Of a DNA stretch of 35,228 nucleotides, positions 23,672-32,080 are shown piece after piece. The notes under the pieces are model-generated. The model was not told the DNA's origin. It saw only the letters and a list, made by a program, of their open reading frames with translations, and made no database searches. The position numbers and the translations under genes are program-made. How positions within the stretch are numbered: the stretch's first letter is position 1; every line of letters starts with the position of its first letter. The DNA is from Treponema sp. Its GTDB lineage: Bacteria; Spirochaetota; Spirochaetia; Treponematales; Breznakiellaceae. Location of the stretch: assembly GCA_031279635.1 (NCBI GenBank), contig JAITIC010000094.1, positions 1 through 35,228 on the forward strand, given 5' to 3'.

Positions 23672-24691
23672 CTATTTTGCAAAACTCAGGGAAACTTCCG
23701 CCGCCGCGGCCGACGTTGTAACGCCGGCGCCGCAAAACTTGGGGAACAAAATCTTCCCGCATTGGGAGGCGAGATACGCCGCCCGTTCGCATACATTATC
23801 GACGCCTGCCTTTGAGTAGACAAAGGCCGAAGCGGTAAACCCTTTCCCGGCGGCCTGCAGCTCTTCGGCGGTAAAGAAAGAAAGGGGCCATTGCTGTTGT
23901 TCGCAAAAACGGATCAGCGCCGGTTCGTTTTTTTTTATGTGTATGGTTCCCGCCGCCTTAACACTGCGGATATCTATACCGTGTTGATCCAACGCCTGCC
24001 TGACGGTGTTCTCTATGGCTTCCAAAGCCGCGCCTTTTCTGCATCCTATCCCCAGGTACACGCACCGGGGAATTAGATGCAGCGAATCATCCGCTTCCCT
24101 GCCCCGGTAGACCGATACGCGGATTTCCGGTCCGGCGGTTTCCGTTGTTGAGTCCACAACCCTTAGCCCCCGCGGAACCGTTCCCGCAATGGGGTATTCG
24201 CTTTCCAGCGTAATTTCCTCCCCCCGAAGGAGGCGCATGGAGATTTCCCTGGCTTTTTTCATGCTGCCGATGACAAGGCCGTTAGCCCCGGCCCAGAGGT
24301 CCACCGCAAAAACACCGTTTATATCGGTCGCGGTGGTAATAACCGGCCGGGATCCCAGGGATTCCGCAATTTCCATTGTCAGCGCGTTGGCGCCGCCGAG
24401 GTGTCCCGAAAGGAGGGCAATGGTCCACGTTCCCTTTTCATCAATAACCACCACCGCCGGATCTTCGGCCTTGGAACGCAAGAGCGGCCCTACCGCCCGA
24501 ACCGCTATTCCCGCGGCGCCTATGAAGACCAGGGCGTTCCCCCGGAGAAAGGCCCTCGCCGTCCGTTCCGCCAGGGGAAGTTCCCCGGCTTCTTCCGGCA
24601 GGATTTGGTGGCCCTTTTCCTTCAGAAGTTTTGAGAGACGCTCCCGCAGTTCTTTCCCCGCGGGGGTAAACGCAAAAAGGGTGATGATCAT
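23672..24691 (-). CDS. cbiG: Cobalt-precorrin-5A hydrolase
   Basis: The protein has 339 residues and is the last gene of the cbi operon. It opens the lactone ring of cobalt-precorrin-5A and releases the two-carbon fragment as acetaldehyde, a step particular to the anaerobic cobalamin route. Seen: VFIGAAGIAVRAVGPLLRSK; LLSGHLGGANALTMEIAE at 93-110; a central region; and the C-terminal domain beginning YLGIGCRKGA (213-222) with GVDNVCERAAYLAS near the end. Both halves of the usual CbiG are present. The start overlaps the cbiF stop by ATGA. About 115 bases separate its stop from that of the convergent queA. Confidence 0.95.
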   Translation of the reverse strand: MIITLFAFTPAGKELRERLSKLLKEKGHQILPEEAGELPLAERTARAFLRGNALVFIGAAGIAVRAVGPLLRSKAEDPAVVVIDEKGTWTIALLSGHLGGANALTMEIAESLGSRPVITTATDINGVFAVDLWAGANGLVIGSMKKAREISMRLLRGEEITLESEYPIAGTVPRGLRVVDSTTETAGPEIRVSVYRGREADDSLHLIPRCVYLGIGCRKGAALEAIENTVRQALDQHGIDIRSVKAAGTIHIKKNEPALIRFCEQQQWPLSFFTAEELQAAGKGFTASAFVYSKAGVDNVCERAAYLASQCGKILFPKFCGAGVTTSAAAAEVSLSFAK

Positions 24692-25443
24692 GCTTCGCCC
24701 TTTCTGAAGCCGTGGGTAAATTGGGGATCGTAGAGTTTGGAACGCTCATAGTCCCCGCCGAGAAATCCGCCCACCAGAATGAGCGCCGTTTTGGTGATTC
24801 CCGCTTTGGTCCCCATCGCGGGGAGATCCTCAACGGTTCCGCGGATAATTTGTTCCTCCGGCCAACTGGCTTTATATACAATCGCCGCCGGCGTCTCCCG
24901 CGGGCAGCCTCCTTCCAAAAGCTGCCGCCGCAGGTCTTCCAAAAGGCCGGCGCTTAAAAAAATGGCCATGCTGGCGCGGTGAGCGGCAAGGGATGCAAGA
25001 TCTTCCCCGGCGGGTATTCCGGTTCTGCCGGCAACGCGGGTTATGATCAGCGTTTGGGAAACGCCGGGGAGGGTATACTCGGTTTTAAGGGACGCCGCCG
25101 CCGCGCAAAAAGAACTGACTCCGGGGATCACTTCGTAATTAAATCCCAGCTCTTCCAGTGTATCCATCTGTTCCCGGATGGCGCCGTAGATGCCGGGGTC
25201 GCCCGTGTGGAGCCGCACCGTGGTCCGCTTATGCTTCTCCCCTTCGATAAAACACCCGGTCACCGCTTCCAGTGTCATGGAGGCGCTGTCATACAAAAGA
25301 CATTCCGGCTTTGCCCAATCAAGCAGGGCCGGATTTACCAGGGAGCCCGCGTAGATTATCTGATCCGCCGTTTCCAGCAGTTTTTTCCCCCGCAGCGTTA
25401 TCAGGTCCGGCGCGCCCGGACCGGCGCCCACAAAATAGATCAT
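24688..25443 (-). CDS. cbiF: Cobalt-precorrin-4 C11-methyltransferase
   Basis: This 251-residue protein is of the normal size and adds the C11 methyl group from S-adenosylmethionine. Seen: the tetrapyrrole-methyltransferase start IYFVGAGPGAPDLITLRG (GxGPG at 6-10), HTGDPGIYG at 79-87, PGVSSFCAAAASLKTEYTLP from 107, and a C-terminal region ending in GGFLGGDYERSKLYDP, typical of CbiF/CobM. It lies 13 bases after cbiD and overlaps cbiG by 4 bases. Confidence 0.95.
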   Translation of the reverse strand: MIYFVGAGPGAPDLITLRGKKLLETADQIIYAGSLVNPALLDWAKPECLLYDSASMTLEAVTGCFIEGEKHKRTTVRLHTGDPGIYGAIREQMDTLEELGFNYEVIPGVSSFCAAAASLKTEYTLPGVSQTLIITRVAGRTGIPAGEDLASLAAHRASMAIFLSAGLLEDLRRQLLEGGCPRETPAAIVYKASWPEEQIIRGTVEDLPAMGTKAGITKTALILVGGFLGGDYERSKLYDPQFTHGFRKGEA

Positions 25444-25456
25444 ACCCGCGCTTCCC

Positions 25457-26608
25457 TCATTGCAGGTCCGCCCACCGGGACAGGAGATCCTGTCCCCGGA
25501 CAGTGCAGCCCAGAAAACCCCGTTGGGAAGAGAACAAAACCGCTCCGGCGCTTAGCTGCTCTCCGCAGCGGCGGTCCAACTGTTTTTGTATAGCCCTGAG
25601 CATGCGGTTTTGTACGTCTTCCCATAATGTTTCCTCCGTTAAAAGATCGACGGCGGATTCGGTGGCAGCACATTCCATGAGGCGCTCAAGAATATTGCTT
25701 CCCGCTCCGGCGAGGCCCGCGTAGGCAGTGAATATTTCCATCCGGGGATCTCCGTATTTTGAGTGGGTATTAAAATTACCGGTAACCAGTTTTATCAGTT
25801 TTCCGATATGGCCTGCCAAAAGCAGGTACTTAAAGTCCATGTCGGCGGCCAAATCCAGGGCGTCGCCGATATAATTACCGCATTTGACCGGGCTGCTGTT
25901 TAGCTCCCCGTAGCGGGCAAGAAAATCCTTTCCGTAGTTTCCCGGAGTGATAAGCGCCTTACGCGCTCCGCCGGCCCGCAGCACCCGCAGTTCAGAGCGT
26001 ATCGTTCCGGTGTAAGCGTCGTCGCTCATGGGTTCTACAATGCCGCTCGTACCGAGAATCGAAAGACCCCCTACAATTCCCAGATTAGGGTTAAAGGTCC
26101 GCCGGGCAAGTTTTTCCCCTTCGGGAATGGTGATGGTTACCTTCAGCCCGCCGGTATACCTGTATCGTTTAGCGATGCTTTCCACATTTTCCCGTATCAT
26201 CCGCAGGGGCGTTTTATTGATCGCCGCCGCTCCCGGCGGCGCGTCGAGTCCCGCCTTTGTAACGCGGCCGACTCCCCGGCCGCCTTCGATGGTGATTCCC
26301 GGCACGGTGTTTTTCTCTACCCGGGCATATATCAGGATGCCGTTGGTAATATCCGGGTCGTCCCCCGCGTCTTTGCGTATCCCGCAGGAAGCCGCCGCCC
26401 CTTCCAAAACCACGTCTTCGGGGCGCAGACAAAACAGCCGGCCCGACGGAACGCGTATCTCCACCGAGCGCTTTTCTTCCGGTTCCCCGCTGCTGTCCAG
26501 AAGCAGAGCGGCGGCCGCCCTGGCCGCGGCGGCGGCGCAGACGCCGGTGGTGTATCCACAGCGCAGCCTTTTTCCGTTGACCAATGTATAATCCTGTTCA
26601 TCCGCCAT
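25457..26608 (-). CDS. cbiD: Cobalt-precorrin-5B C1-methyltransferase
   Basis: The protein has 383 residues from ATG 26608 (MADEQDYTLVNGKRLRCGYT). The track start at 26695 adds 29 residues inside the cbiA coding region and is less likely. Seen: RCGYTTGVCAAAAARAA near the N-terminus, EGGRGVGRVTKAGLDAPPGAAAIN, GGLSILGTSGIVEPMSDDAY, the ALITPGNYGKDF segment and HIGKLIKLVTGNFNTHS. CbiD adds the C1 methyl in the anaerobic pathway and is not related to the usual tetrapyrrole methyltransferases. It overlaps the end of cbiA by 11 bases, consistent with coupled translation. Confidence 0.95.
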   Translation of the reverse strand: MADEQDYTLVNGKRLRCGYTTGVCAAAAARAAAALLLDSSGEPEEKRSVEIRVPSGRLFCLRPEDVVLEGAAASCGIRKDAGDDPDITNGILIYARVEKNTVPGITIEGGRGVGRVTKAGLDAPPGAAAINKTPLRMIRENVESIAKRYRYTGGLKVTITIPEGEKLARRTFNPNLGIVGGLSILGTSGIVEPMSDDAYTGTIRSELRVLRAGGARKALITPGNYGKDFLARYGELNSSPVKCGNYIGDALDLAADMDFKYLLLAGHIGKLIKLVTGNFNTHSKYGDPRMEIFTAYAGLAGAGSNILERLMECAATESAVDLLTEETLWEDVQNRMLRAIQKQLDRRCGEQLSAGAVLFSSQRGFLGCTVRGQDLLSRWADLQ

Positions 26609-28022
26609 AGGCTTCGCACCTCGCAAGAAACCGCTTTGCCATGTCGGGATTCGTATAAAAATGAAAATGGGGAAAACCGGCGCAGAGATTTTCATTAGCC
26701 CTTATACAGGACCATTCCCCTCCCGAAAGCGGTTTGACCGCCCGGAAACTGTCTCCGGGGCAGTCGCTGTCCCAGTAGTGAAATTCATGCCCCCGGATCG
26801 TTTCACCGGCGGCGCAGAGCAGCGTGTCGGATTTTGCGGTATAAGCGGCATAGCCGAAACGGACGAGCCCCGCCTGCATGCGGCAGATACCGGGGATAAA
26901 ATCCGCCATGACATGCTCATTTCCCTTCCGGTCAACCAGAATACGGTGGAGGTACATAAAACCGCCGCATTCGGCGATACAGGGCATTCCGGATACGAGC
27001 GCCCTGCGTACATCCCGCAGCATGGAAGTGTTTTTTGAAAGGGTCTCTCCGTAGAGTTCAGGGTATCCTCCCCCAAGATAAAGTCCCTTGAGACCTTCGG
27101 GCAGACGGGTATCCTCAAGCGGGCTAAAAAAAACCAGTTCCGCCCCCATTTTTCGAAGGAGTGTAAAGTTGTCCTCATAGTAAAAACAGAAAGAGCGATC
27201 CCGGGCAACGCCGATACGGATCGGCCTTTCCGGCTTTGCTTCCTTTTGCGGGCGGATATCCCGAACCTCAAGGGGCGGCGCCGATTGAGCCAGGCGGATA
27301 ATACCGGGGACGTCCGCTGTTTTTTCAAGCTGTTCGGCCAGACGGCGCATCTTATCCCCCAGGTCTTTTATTTCCGCCGCGGTTACCAATCCCAGATGGC
27401 GGCTTTCGATGGCGCAGTCCTTCATGCGGGGCAGATACCCCAGTACCGTCAATCCCGTTTCAGCCTCAACAGCGGTTTTAAGTTCCCCATAGAACCTTTC
27501 GCTTGCTTCATTCAGAATCACAGCCCGGATAAAACTGGGGTTCCTGAATTGCAGCAGTCCCCGGATCCGGGCCGCTATGGTAAGGGACGCGCCGCCGCAG
27601 TTTGCGATGAGGATCACCGGCGTTTTCGTAACCCTGGCCAGATCATAGGTGGAGGCGTCGGTAGCGCCGCCCCTTAATCCGTCGTAATAGCCCATTACCC
27701 CTTCTATTACCGCCAGATCCTTATACCGGGAATTCTCCCTGAGCAGATATTGCACCGTTTCTTCATTAAAAAAGTAGAGATCAAGATTGGAAGAATGTGC
27801 GTCCGTAACTTCCCGGTGAAAGAGGGGATCGATGTAATCAGGCCCGCACTTAAAAGCGGCGGGTTTTAGCCCCCGGTTTTTAAGAGCCGTGAGCATAGCG
27901 CAGGTAAGAGTGGTTTTTCCGGAACCGCTTGAATCCGCCCCTATACAGATCCGGGGGAGGGTGAAGTCCTGTACAGGCCCCTTAGCGGGCATCGAGCCGC
28001 CCCCTGCCTGCCGCCGCTTCAT
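26598..28022 (-). CDS. cbiA: Cobyrinic acid a,c-diamide synthase
   Basis: The protein has 474 residues from ATG 28022; an alternative start at 27992 (MPAKGPVQDF) also has a good ribosome-binding site. It amidates the a and c side chains of cob(II)yrinate using glutamine and ATP. Seen: the ATP-binding loop ADSSGSGKTTLT (29-40), KCGPDYIDPLFH, VIEGVMGYYDG, LGGGYPELYGE, and the class I amidotransferase nucleophile in IAECGGFMYLH (Cys352) with HFHFYTNP near the C-terminus. It overlaps cbiET upstream and cbiD downstream. Confidence 0.95.
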   Translation of the reverse strand: MKRRQAGGGSMPAKGPVQDFTLPRICIGADSSGSGKTTLTCAMLTALKNRGLKPAAFKCGPDYIDPLFHREVTDAHSSNLDLYFFNEETVQYLLRENSRYKDLAVIEGVMGYYDGLRGGATDASTYDLARVTKTPVILIANCGGASLTIAARIRGLLQFRNPSFIRAVILNEASERFYGELKTAVEAETGLTVLGYLPRMKDCAIESRHLGLVTAAEIKDLGDKMRRLAEQLEKTADVPGIIRLAQSAPPLEVRDIRPQKEAKPERPIRIGVARDRSFCFYYEDNFTLLRKMGAELVFFSPLEDTRLPEGLKGLYLGGGYPELYGETLSKNTSMLRDVRRALVSGMPCIAECGGFMYLHRILVDRKGNEHVMADFIPGICRMQAGLVRFGYAAYTAKSDTLLCAAGETIRGHEFHYWDSDCPGDSFRAVKPLSGGEWSCIRANENLCAGFPHFHFYTNPDMAKRFLARCEAYGG

Positions 28023-29277
28023 TGCGTTTCCCGCCGGCGTCAGGGGTTTCCTGTTCGCCCGCGCTGCCGCTGAAAATATACACCGGATTGTATCCTTTCA
28101 TAAGATGACATGAACCGGTTTGTTCCGCCCTGGCCGCCGATACCTGGACTATCTCCACTCCGTAAAATTGCCGGTCCCGTAACAGTGCCGTCATCCGGCC
28201 CAGGGTTTCCAGCGTGACGGCGGTGATTACGAGCCTCACCCGGGGATTCTTTTCCAGTATGATCCGTATGATCGCTTCAAACTCTCTCCCGGCGCCTCCG
28301 ATAAAAACCTGATCCGGTTTTGGCAGCGCCTGCAACGCTCCGGGGGCGGCGCCGGAAACAATCTCTATGTTATGAAGGCCGAACTGTTGTTTGTTTTTCT
28401 CCAGCAGCGCCAGGGCTTCGGGATCTTTTTCAACCGCGTAGACTCTGCCGTAACGGACCCGCAGGGCTATTTCGCAGGAAACCGAACCGGTACCCGCGCC
28501 AATATCCCAGACCGTGCTGTTGTTCTCCACCATAAGTTTTGAAACGGAAACGGCCCGTACCGCCTCCTTGGTCATGGGGACGCCGGCGCGGATAAACAGA
28601 TCGTCGCTGATGCCGTAATTACCCGCGGAAAGCGACAACGGATTCGGATTTTCTACCAACAGCACCGAGAGGGGATCAAAGGTTTTATTCGCGAGTTCCC
28701 TGGCGCTGCCTGAGGTGATCCGCTCATCGTCATAGGAAAGCCGCTCGCCGACGCTCACTGCAAGGCCGCCCAGGCCGTCCCGGTCAAGGATGGTACAGAT
28801 AGCCGCGGGATTCATTTCATTATCCGTAAGAAAAAAAGTTTCGCGGTTATACAGGACATGGCCGGTGATACTGAGCCGCCTCCCGTGGAGGCTGACCGTC
28901 CGTACATTTTCCCAGGGGCGTCCCAGACGGCCGGCGAAGTACGAGAGGGAGCTGACTCCGCTGATCACCGTAAAAGAGTATCTCTCCTGCCGCAGCAGGG
29001 GAATAAGCGGCCCCGCGCCACTGTAAAAACCGGCGTCTCCTGAAAACAGCACCCCCAGAACAGGATCGCCGCCGGTTGTAATAAAATGAAATATATCCTC
29101 CGTCCGGATCAGCGCCATCCGGGGTTTGCCGGTAATGAGATCCCCTATATTGGCGAGCAGCCTTTCGGACCCTATGATACAGCGGCATTCGAGAATCGCT
29201 TTGCGGGCTTCATCGGTAAGCAGATCCCTGCTCCCGGTCCCCGTACCGATGAGGTAGATTTTTGGTTTGTTTTTCAT
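27982..29277 (-). CDS. cbiET: Precorrin-6Y C5,15-methyltransferase (decarboxylating), CbiE-CbiT fusion
   Basis: The protein has 431 residues joining two enzymes that are separate in many bacteria. The CbiE part (about 1-215) has YLIGTGTGSRDLLT, FSGDAGFYSGAG and VISGVSSLSYFAGRLG. The CbiT part (about 230-400) starts at AGVPMTKEAVRAVSVSKL and has motif I WDIGAGTGSVSCEIA (257-271). CbiT methylates C15 and decarboxylates the C12 acetate; CbiE methylates C5. The fusion matches the CobL arrangement of the aerobic pathway, but the neighbours (cbiD, cbiG) place it in the anaerobic one. The start overlaps the cbiHJ stop by ATGA. Confidence 0.95.
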   Translation of the reverse strand: MKNKPKIYLIGTGTGSRDLLTDEARKAILECRCIIGSERLLANIGDLITGKPRMALIRTEDIFHFITTGGDPVLGVLFSGDAGFYSGAGPLIPLLRQERYSFTVISGVSSLSYFAGRLGRPWENVRTVSLHGRRLSITGHVLYNRETFFLTDNEMNPAAICTILDRDGLGGLAVSVGERLSYDDERITSGSARELANKTFDPLSVLLVENPNPLSLSAGNYGISDDLFIRAGVPMTKEAVRAVSVSKLMVENNSTVWDIGAGTGSVSCEIALRVRYGRVYAVEKDPEALALLEKNKQQFGLHNIEIVSGAAPGALQALPKPDQVFIGGAGREFEAIIRIILEKNPRVRLVITAVTLETLGRMTALLRDRQFYGVEIVQVSAARAEQTGSCHLMKGYNPVYIFSGSAGEQETPDAGGKRNEAAAGRGRLDAR

Positions 29278-30902
29278 GGGTTTCTCCCGGCGGCGTCAGG
29301 GATACCGGGCGGCCCATTCGGGCCTCCGGGGGAATCTTGCAGCAGGCGGGATAAAACTTCTTCCATGGTCAAGCCCGGTTCACCGGAAGGCTCATCCCAG
29401 GGACGGCGCAGCAAAATAATTCCCGCCCCTTCTTTTTGAGCGGCCTGTATCTTTGCTGAAAAACCGCCTTCGTCCCCCGAATCCTTGGTTACCATCCATG
29501 AAGCGCCGGTTTCCCGCAGCAATGCCCGGTTAAAATCCTCCGAGAAAGGCCCCTGCATACAGAGTATGTTTTTCACCGGAATCCCCAGGGCGCGGCATTT
29601 GCGGATACTTTCCTCCATAGGCAGCACCCGTGGGAAGACACGGTTCCGCAGATCCTCTGCCCCAAAGGGATCAAGACACCTGGTTCCCGTGGTAAGGAGT
29701 ATGTTCCCCTGCCGCCCCCGCAAGAATTCGGCGGCTTCCTCTGCGGTATCCACCGCCTTACTATCCGCCGGCACGGGGCTTGCTTTTCGCTGTAATCTGA
29801 GGCGCCTGCAGCCTGCCTTATCGCAGGCCGCCTTGATATTCCGGGTAGCCTCCGCCGCATAGGGATGGGTACAATCAATAACATAAGAAGGCTTGAGACG
29901 GATTATTTCACTGTACATTTCAGCGGCGTTCAGCCTGCCAGAACAGAGATGGATTACGCCGTCCCCGTTATGGCCGGCTGAAGACGGCTCGAAGACCGTT
30001 TTCCCGTATTCGGTGGCGGTGAAAATCCACATGGAAAAAGGTTTCCGCATTCTGTTCCGGAAATGTTCGATGAATAATCTACCTTCGACAGCGCCCGCAA
30101 AAACAAAAAGCCGGAGTTCTTCCCGCGCTTTGGAATGCTCCCGCGGGACCGGCGGGGCCGAAAAGTCTCTGGGTGTTTCCCGCGGATAGCCCCGGGGCGT
30201 CACCATTTTTCCGTTAATGCCGGTCGTTTTTGAATTCCCGATGAACAGGGTCGTAAACATATCCGCTTCATAAGTCTTCAGTTTTTCAAGAGTCGTAAGA
30301 AACACCCGCTCGCCTGCTCTGCCTATATTCCGGGTTATGCCGCAAATAGTATCGCCTTTACGGTACTCAAGGAGAATATCACAGGCTTTTGCGAGCTGTT
30401 TCCTTCGTTTTTTACTTGCGGGATTGTAGATGCAGAGGGCAAAATCACCTTGGGCGGCGGCCCTAAGCCGCGTTTCGATTGTCGCGGGCGGGGTAAGCAG
30501 ATCGCTCAGGCTGATTACCGCGAAATCATTGGTAAGGGGAGAACCCAGCAGCGCCGCGCCTGAAACGGCGGCGGTTATTCCGGGGATGATACGGATATCC
30601 ACCGGCGGATACTCATGGGCCAGTTCAAACACCAAAGAGGCCATGCCGTATACGCCGGCATCCCCCCCGCACACCAGGGCGGTATGGTGTCCTTCCGCGG
30701 TTTTGCGCAGCGCCAGCCTGCAGCGTTCCGTTTCGGCCCGCATGGGAGTGGAATAACGCTCCTTCCCTTCGATTAGACGCTCTATAAGATCAAGGTACAG
30801 GGGATAACCGATAACCACATTACAGGAATGCAGGGCTTCACGCGCTTCGCCCGTGATCAATTGTTCGCTTCCCGGCCCGATACCAATCACAGATAGTTTC
30901 AT
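29274..30902 (-). CDS. cbiHJ: CbiH-CbiJ fusion: cobalt-factor III C17-methyltransferase and precorrin-6A reductase
   Basis: The protein has 542 residues from ATG 30902 (MKLSVIGIGPGSEQL). The track start at 30929 lies upstream of the predicted transcription start and is unlikely. CbiH part (1-243): CGGDAGVYGM at 78-87, PGITAAVSGAALLGSPLTND at 107-126, YNPASKKR at 159-166. It makes the ring contraction and C17 methylation. A linker (about 244-262) leads to CbiJ (263-542), with FVFAGAVEGRLF, VIDCTHPYAAEATRNIKAAC, LLTTGTRCLDPF and VTKDSGDEGGFSAKIQAA. CbiJ reduces the corrin ring with NAD(P)H. It is the first gene of the operon. The promoter ends 8 bases before the ATG, so the message is probably leaderless. 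Confidence 0.93.
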   Translation of the reverse strand: MKLSVIGIGPGSEQLITGEAREALHSCNVVIGYPLYLDLIERLIEGKERYSTPMRAETERCRLALRKTAEGHHTALVCGGDAGVYGMASLVFELAHEYPPVDIRIIPGITAAVSGAALLGSPLTNDFAVISLSDLLTPPATIETRLRAAAQGDFALCIYNPASKKRRKQLAKACDILLEYRKGDTICGITRNIGRAGERVFLTTLEKLKTYEADMFTTLFIGNSKTTGINGKMVTPRGYPRETPRDFSAPPVPREHSKAREELRLFVFAGAVEGRLFIEHFRNRMRKPFSMWIFTATEYGKTVFEPSSAGHNGDGVIHLCSGRLNAAEMYSEIIRLKPSYVIDCTHPYAAEATRNIKAACDKAGCRRLRLQRKASPVPADSKAVDTAEEAAEFLRGRQGNILLTTGTRCLDPFGAEDLRNRVFPRVLPMEESIRKCRALGIPVKNILCMQGPFSEDFNRALLRETGASWMVTKDSGDEGGFSAKIQAAQKEGAGIILLRRPWDEPSGEPGLTMEEVLSRLLQDSPGGPNGPPGIPDAAGRNP

Positions 30903-30910
30903 TGCGTATA

Positions 30911-30939
30911 GATATAATACGTCCGCCATTAACTGTCAA
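30911..30939 (-). promoter_or_regulatory. Promoter of the cbi operon, predicted near-leaderless
   Basis: On the minus strand TTGACA (30939-30934, perfect), a 17-base spacer and TATATC (30916-30911). Eight bases (TATACGCA) remain before the ATG at 30902, which leaves no room for a ribosome-binding site. Confidence 0.6.
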
Positions 30940-30971
30940 CAATGCTTTTAGTTCCCTGTTGCCAAAGGCGC

Positions 30972-31011
30972 TTGACAAAAAAATCACGATGCGGCATACT
31001 GTTGACGTCAA
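30972..31011 (+). promoter_or_regulatory. Promoter for the cobalt/nickel importer operon with palindrome at the start site
   Basis: TTGACA (30972-30977), a 17-base spacer and CATACT (30995-31000). Directly after the -10 comes TTGACGTCAA (31002-31011), a perfect 10-bp palindrome covering the expected transcription start. It is an operator-like position. The -35 elements of this promoter and of the divergent cbi promoter are 32 bases apart. The leader to the ATG at 31237 is about 230 bases. Confidence 0.5.
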
Positions 31012-31047
31012 GGTTGCAGTCCTGATCCTTTCCCGTACGCGTTCTGA

Positions 31048-31221
31048 AGAACGACGAGGAGCTTCCCGGCCGTACAAATAGTACATTTGGCGGCTGCCGC
31101 TTTGTTTGCTGAAGCAGGCAAGAAAATCAACGTCATCATTAAGCGCTATGCGCTCATTCTCAAGGAGTATGCCAGGGGAAATCCCGGCTTCCGGTTTTCG
31201 TTAGCCGCTCACGCGGCTTAG
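31048..31221 (+). other. Long leader with an orphan open frame and a hairpin, no recognised riboswitch
   Basis: A frame without a clear start is open from 31048 to a stop at 31219-31221. It reads protein-like text (LAAAALFAEAGKKINVIIKR, then YALILKEYARGNPGF) but I recognise no family. It ends in the stem AGCCGC-TCAC-GCGGCT (31203-31218), just before the AAGGAG of the next gene. It may be a decayed gene or a leader peptide. I looked for the B12-box and core helices of a cobalamin riboswitch and did not see them, but pattern reading by eye is not decisive. Confidence 0.3.
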
Positions 31222-31236
31222 AGTAAGGAGTAAGTT

Positions 31237-32052
31237 ATGAAGAGAGTTTTTTGTCTGCTTAGTATCAGCCTCGTTTTCGCCGGTTTTGCTTTTGCGCACG
31301 AGACTACCATTATCCCCAGTGACAACTTAAAGGATTACAAATCGGGGGACACCGTTACGTTGTTTGGCATTTCGTCTCACTACAATTTGGTCGGCGAAGA
31401 GCTTGAGGGCCTTGACGCGGTCGAAATGTATGTGTACAAAAACAGCGTCAAGGGCGCGAACCTCCCTCTGAGGGAGGACAAGGACCGCCTGTGGTATGAA
31501 GGGAAGTACACCCTCACGGACAACAATCTCGCCATCGCGGTTTTCAGGAGTATCGGCGGCTATACGACCACGTTTTCGGACGGGAGCCGGGTGAGCATGA
31601 ATAAACGCCAGGCGGCGGCGGCAAATCCCGGAAAAACCATTACCCGGACGAACTACTTTTCAAAATGGGGAAAATATTACATTAACCCAGGCAAGGCCGA
31701 CCGGACATTCAGCACGCCTCTTGGCCATGACATTGAAATCATCCCGCTTGATAATCCCGCCGACATGAGCAGGAATTCGACGATGAGGCTTAGAGTGCTT
31801 TACCGGGGCAGACCGCTTCCAAACGCGGAAGTCAAAGCGAGTTATGATTACTATGATTACCGGACCATGGACGCGTGGGCTTCTACCGGAAGAAAGACCG
31901 ACAATAACGGCGAGATTTCTTTCAGGCTGGACCACCCCAACATAGGGAAACCGGTGGTGTGGTTTTTCCGTGTACGGGAGGTACAGAAAGTAAATACCCC
32001 GGAAACCGATGAGGAAAACCCGGCGGCGACGTTGCTCTTTACGGTAAAGTAA
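31237..32052 (+). CDS. Periplasmic DUF4198 (NikK-like) component of a cobalt/nickel uptake system
   Basis: The protein has 271 residues after an AAGGAG site. The signal peptide MKRVFCLLSISLVFAGFAFA ends at residue 20, and the mature protein would begin with His (HETTIIPS). This matches DUF4198 proteins, which start with an exposed His and carry a C-terminal Ig-like beta domain (here about 160-271, RLRVLYRGRPLPNAEVKASY, then TDNNGEISFRLD). Family knowledge: such NikK proteins are encoded with NikL and the CbiM/NikM, CbiQ and CbiO parts of nickel or cobalt ECF-type importers, as here. The metal role is inference from context. No cysteine lipobox is present, so it should be soluble in the periplasm. 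Confidence 0.8.
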   Translation: MKRVFCLLSISLVFAGFAFAHETTIIPSDNLKDYKSGDTVTLFGISSHYNLVGEELEGLDAVEMYVYKNSVKGANLPLREDKDRLWYEGKYTLTDNNLAIAVFRSIGGYTTTFSDGSRVSMNKRQAAAANPGKTITRTNYFSKWGKYYINPGKADRTFSTPLGHDIEIIPLDNPADMSRNSTMRLRVLYRGRPLPNAEVKASYDYYDYRTMDAWASTGRKTDNNGEISFRLDHPNIGKPVVWFFRVREVQKVNTPETDEENPAATLLFTVK

Positions 32053-32080
32053 ACGGCAGCGGCCCAAAACAGGGGTTGGC

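Noticed and set aside
30903-31236. Cobalamin riboswitch between the divergent cbi and importer operons
   Set aside because: I looked for the conserved B12-box and core and saw no convincing match on either strand. The predicted cbi transcript start also leaves no leader. A covariance search would settle it.
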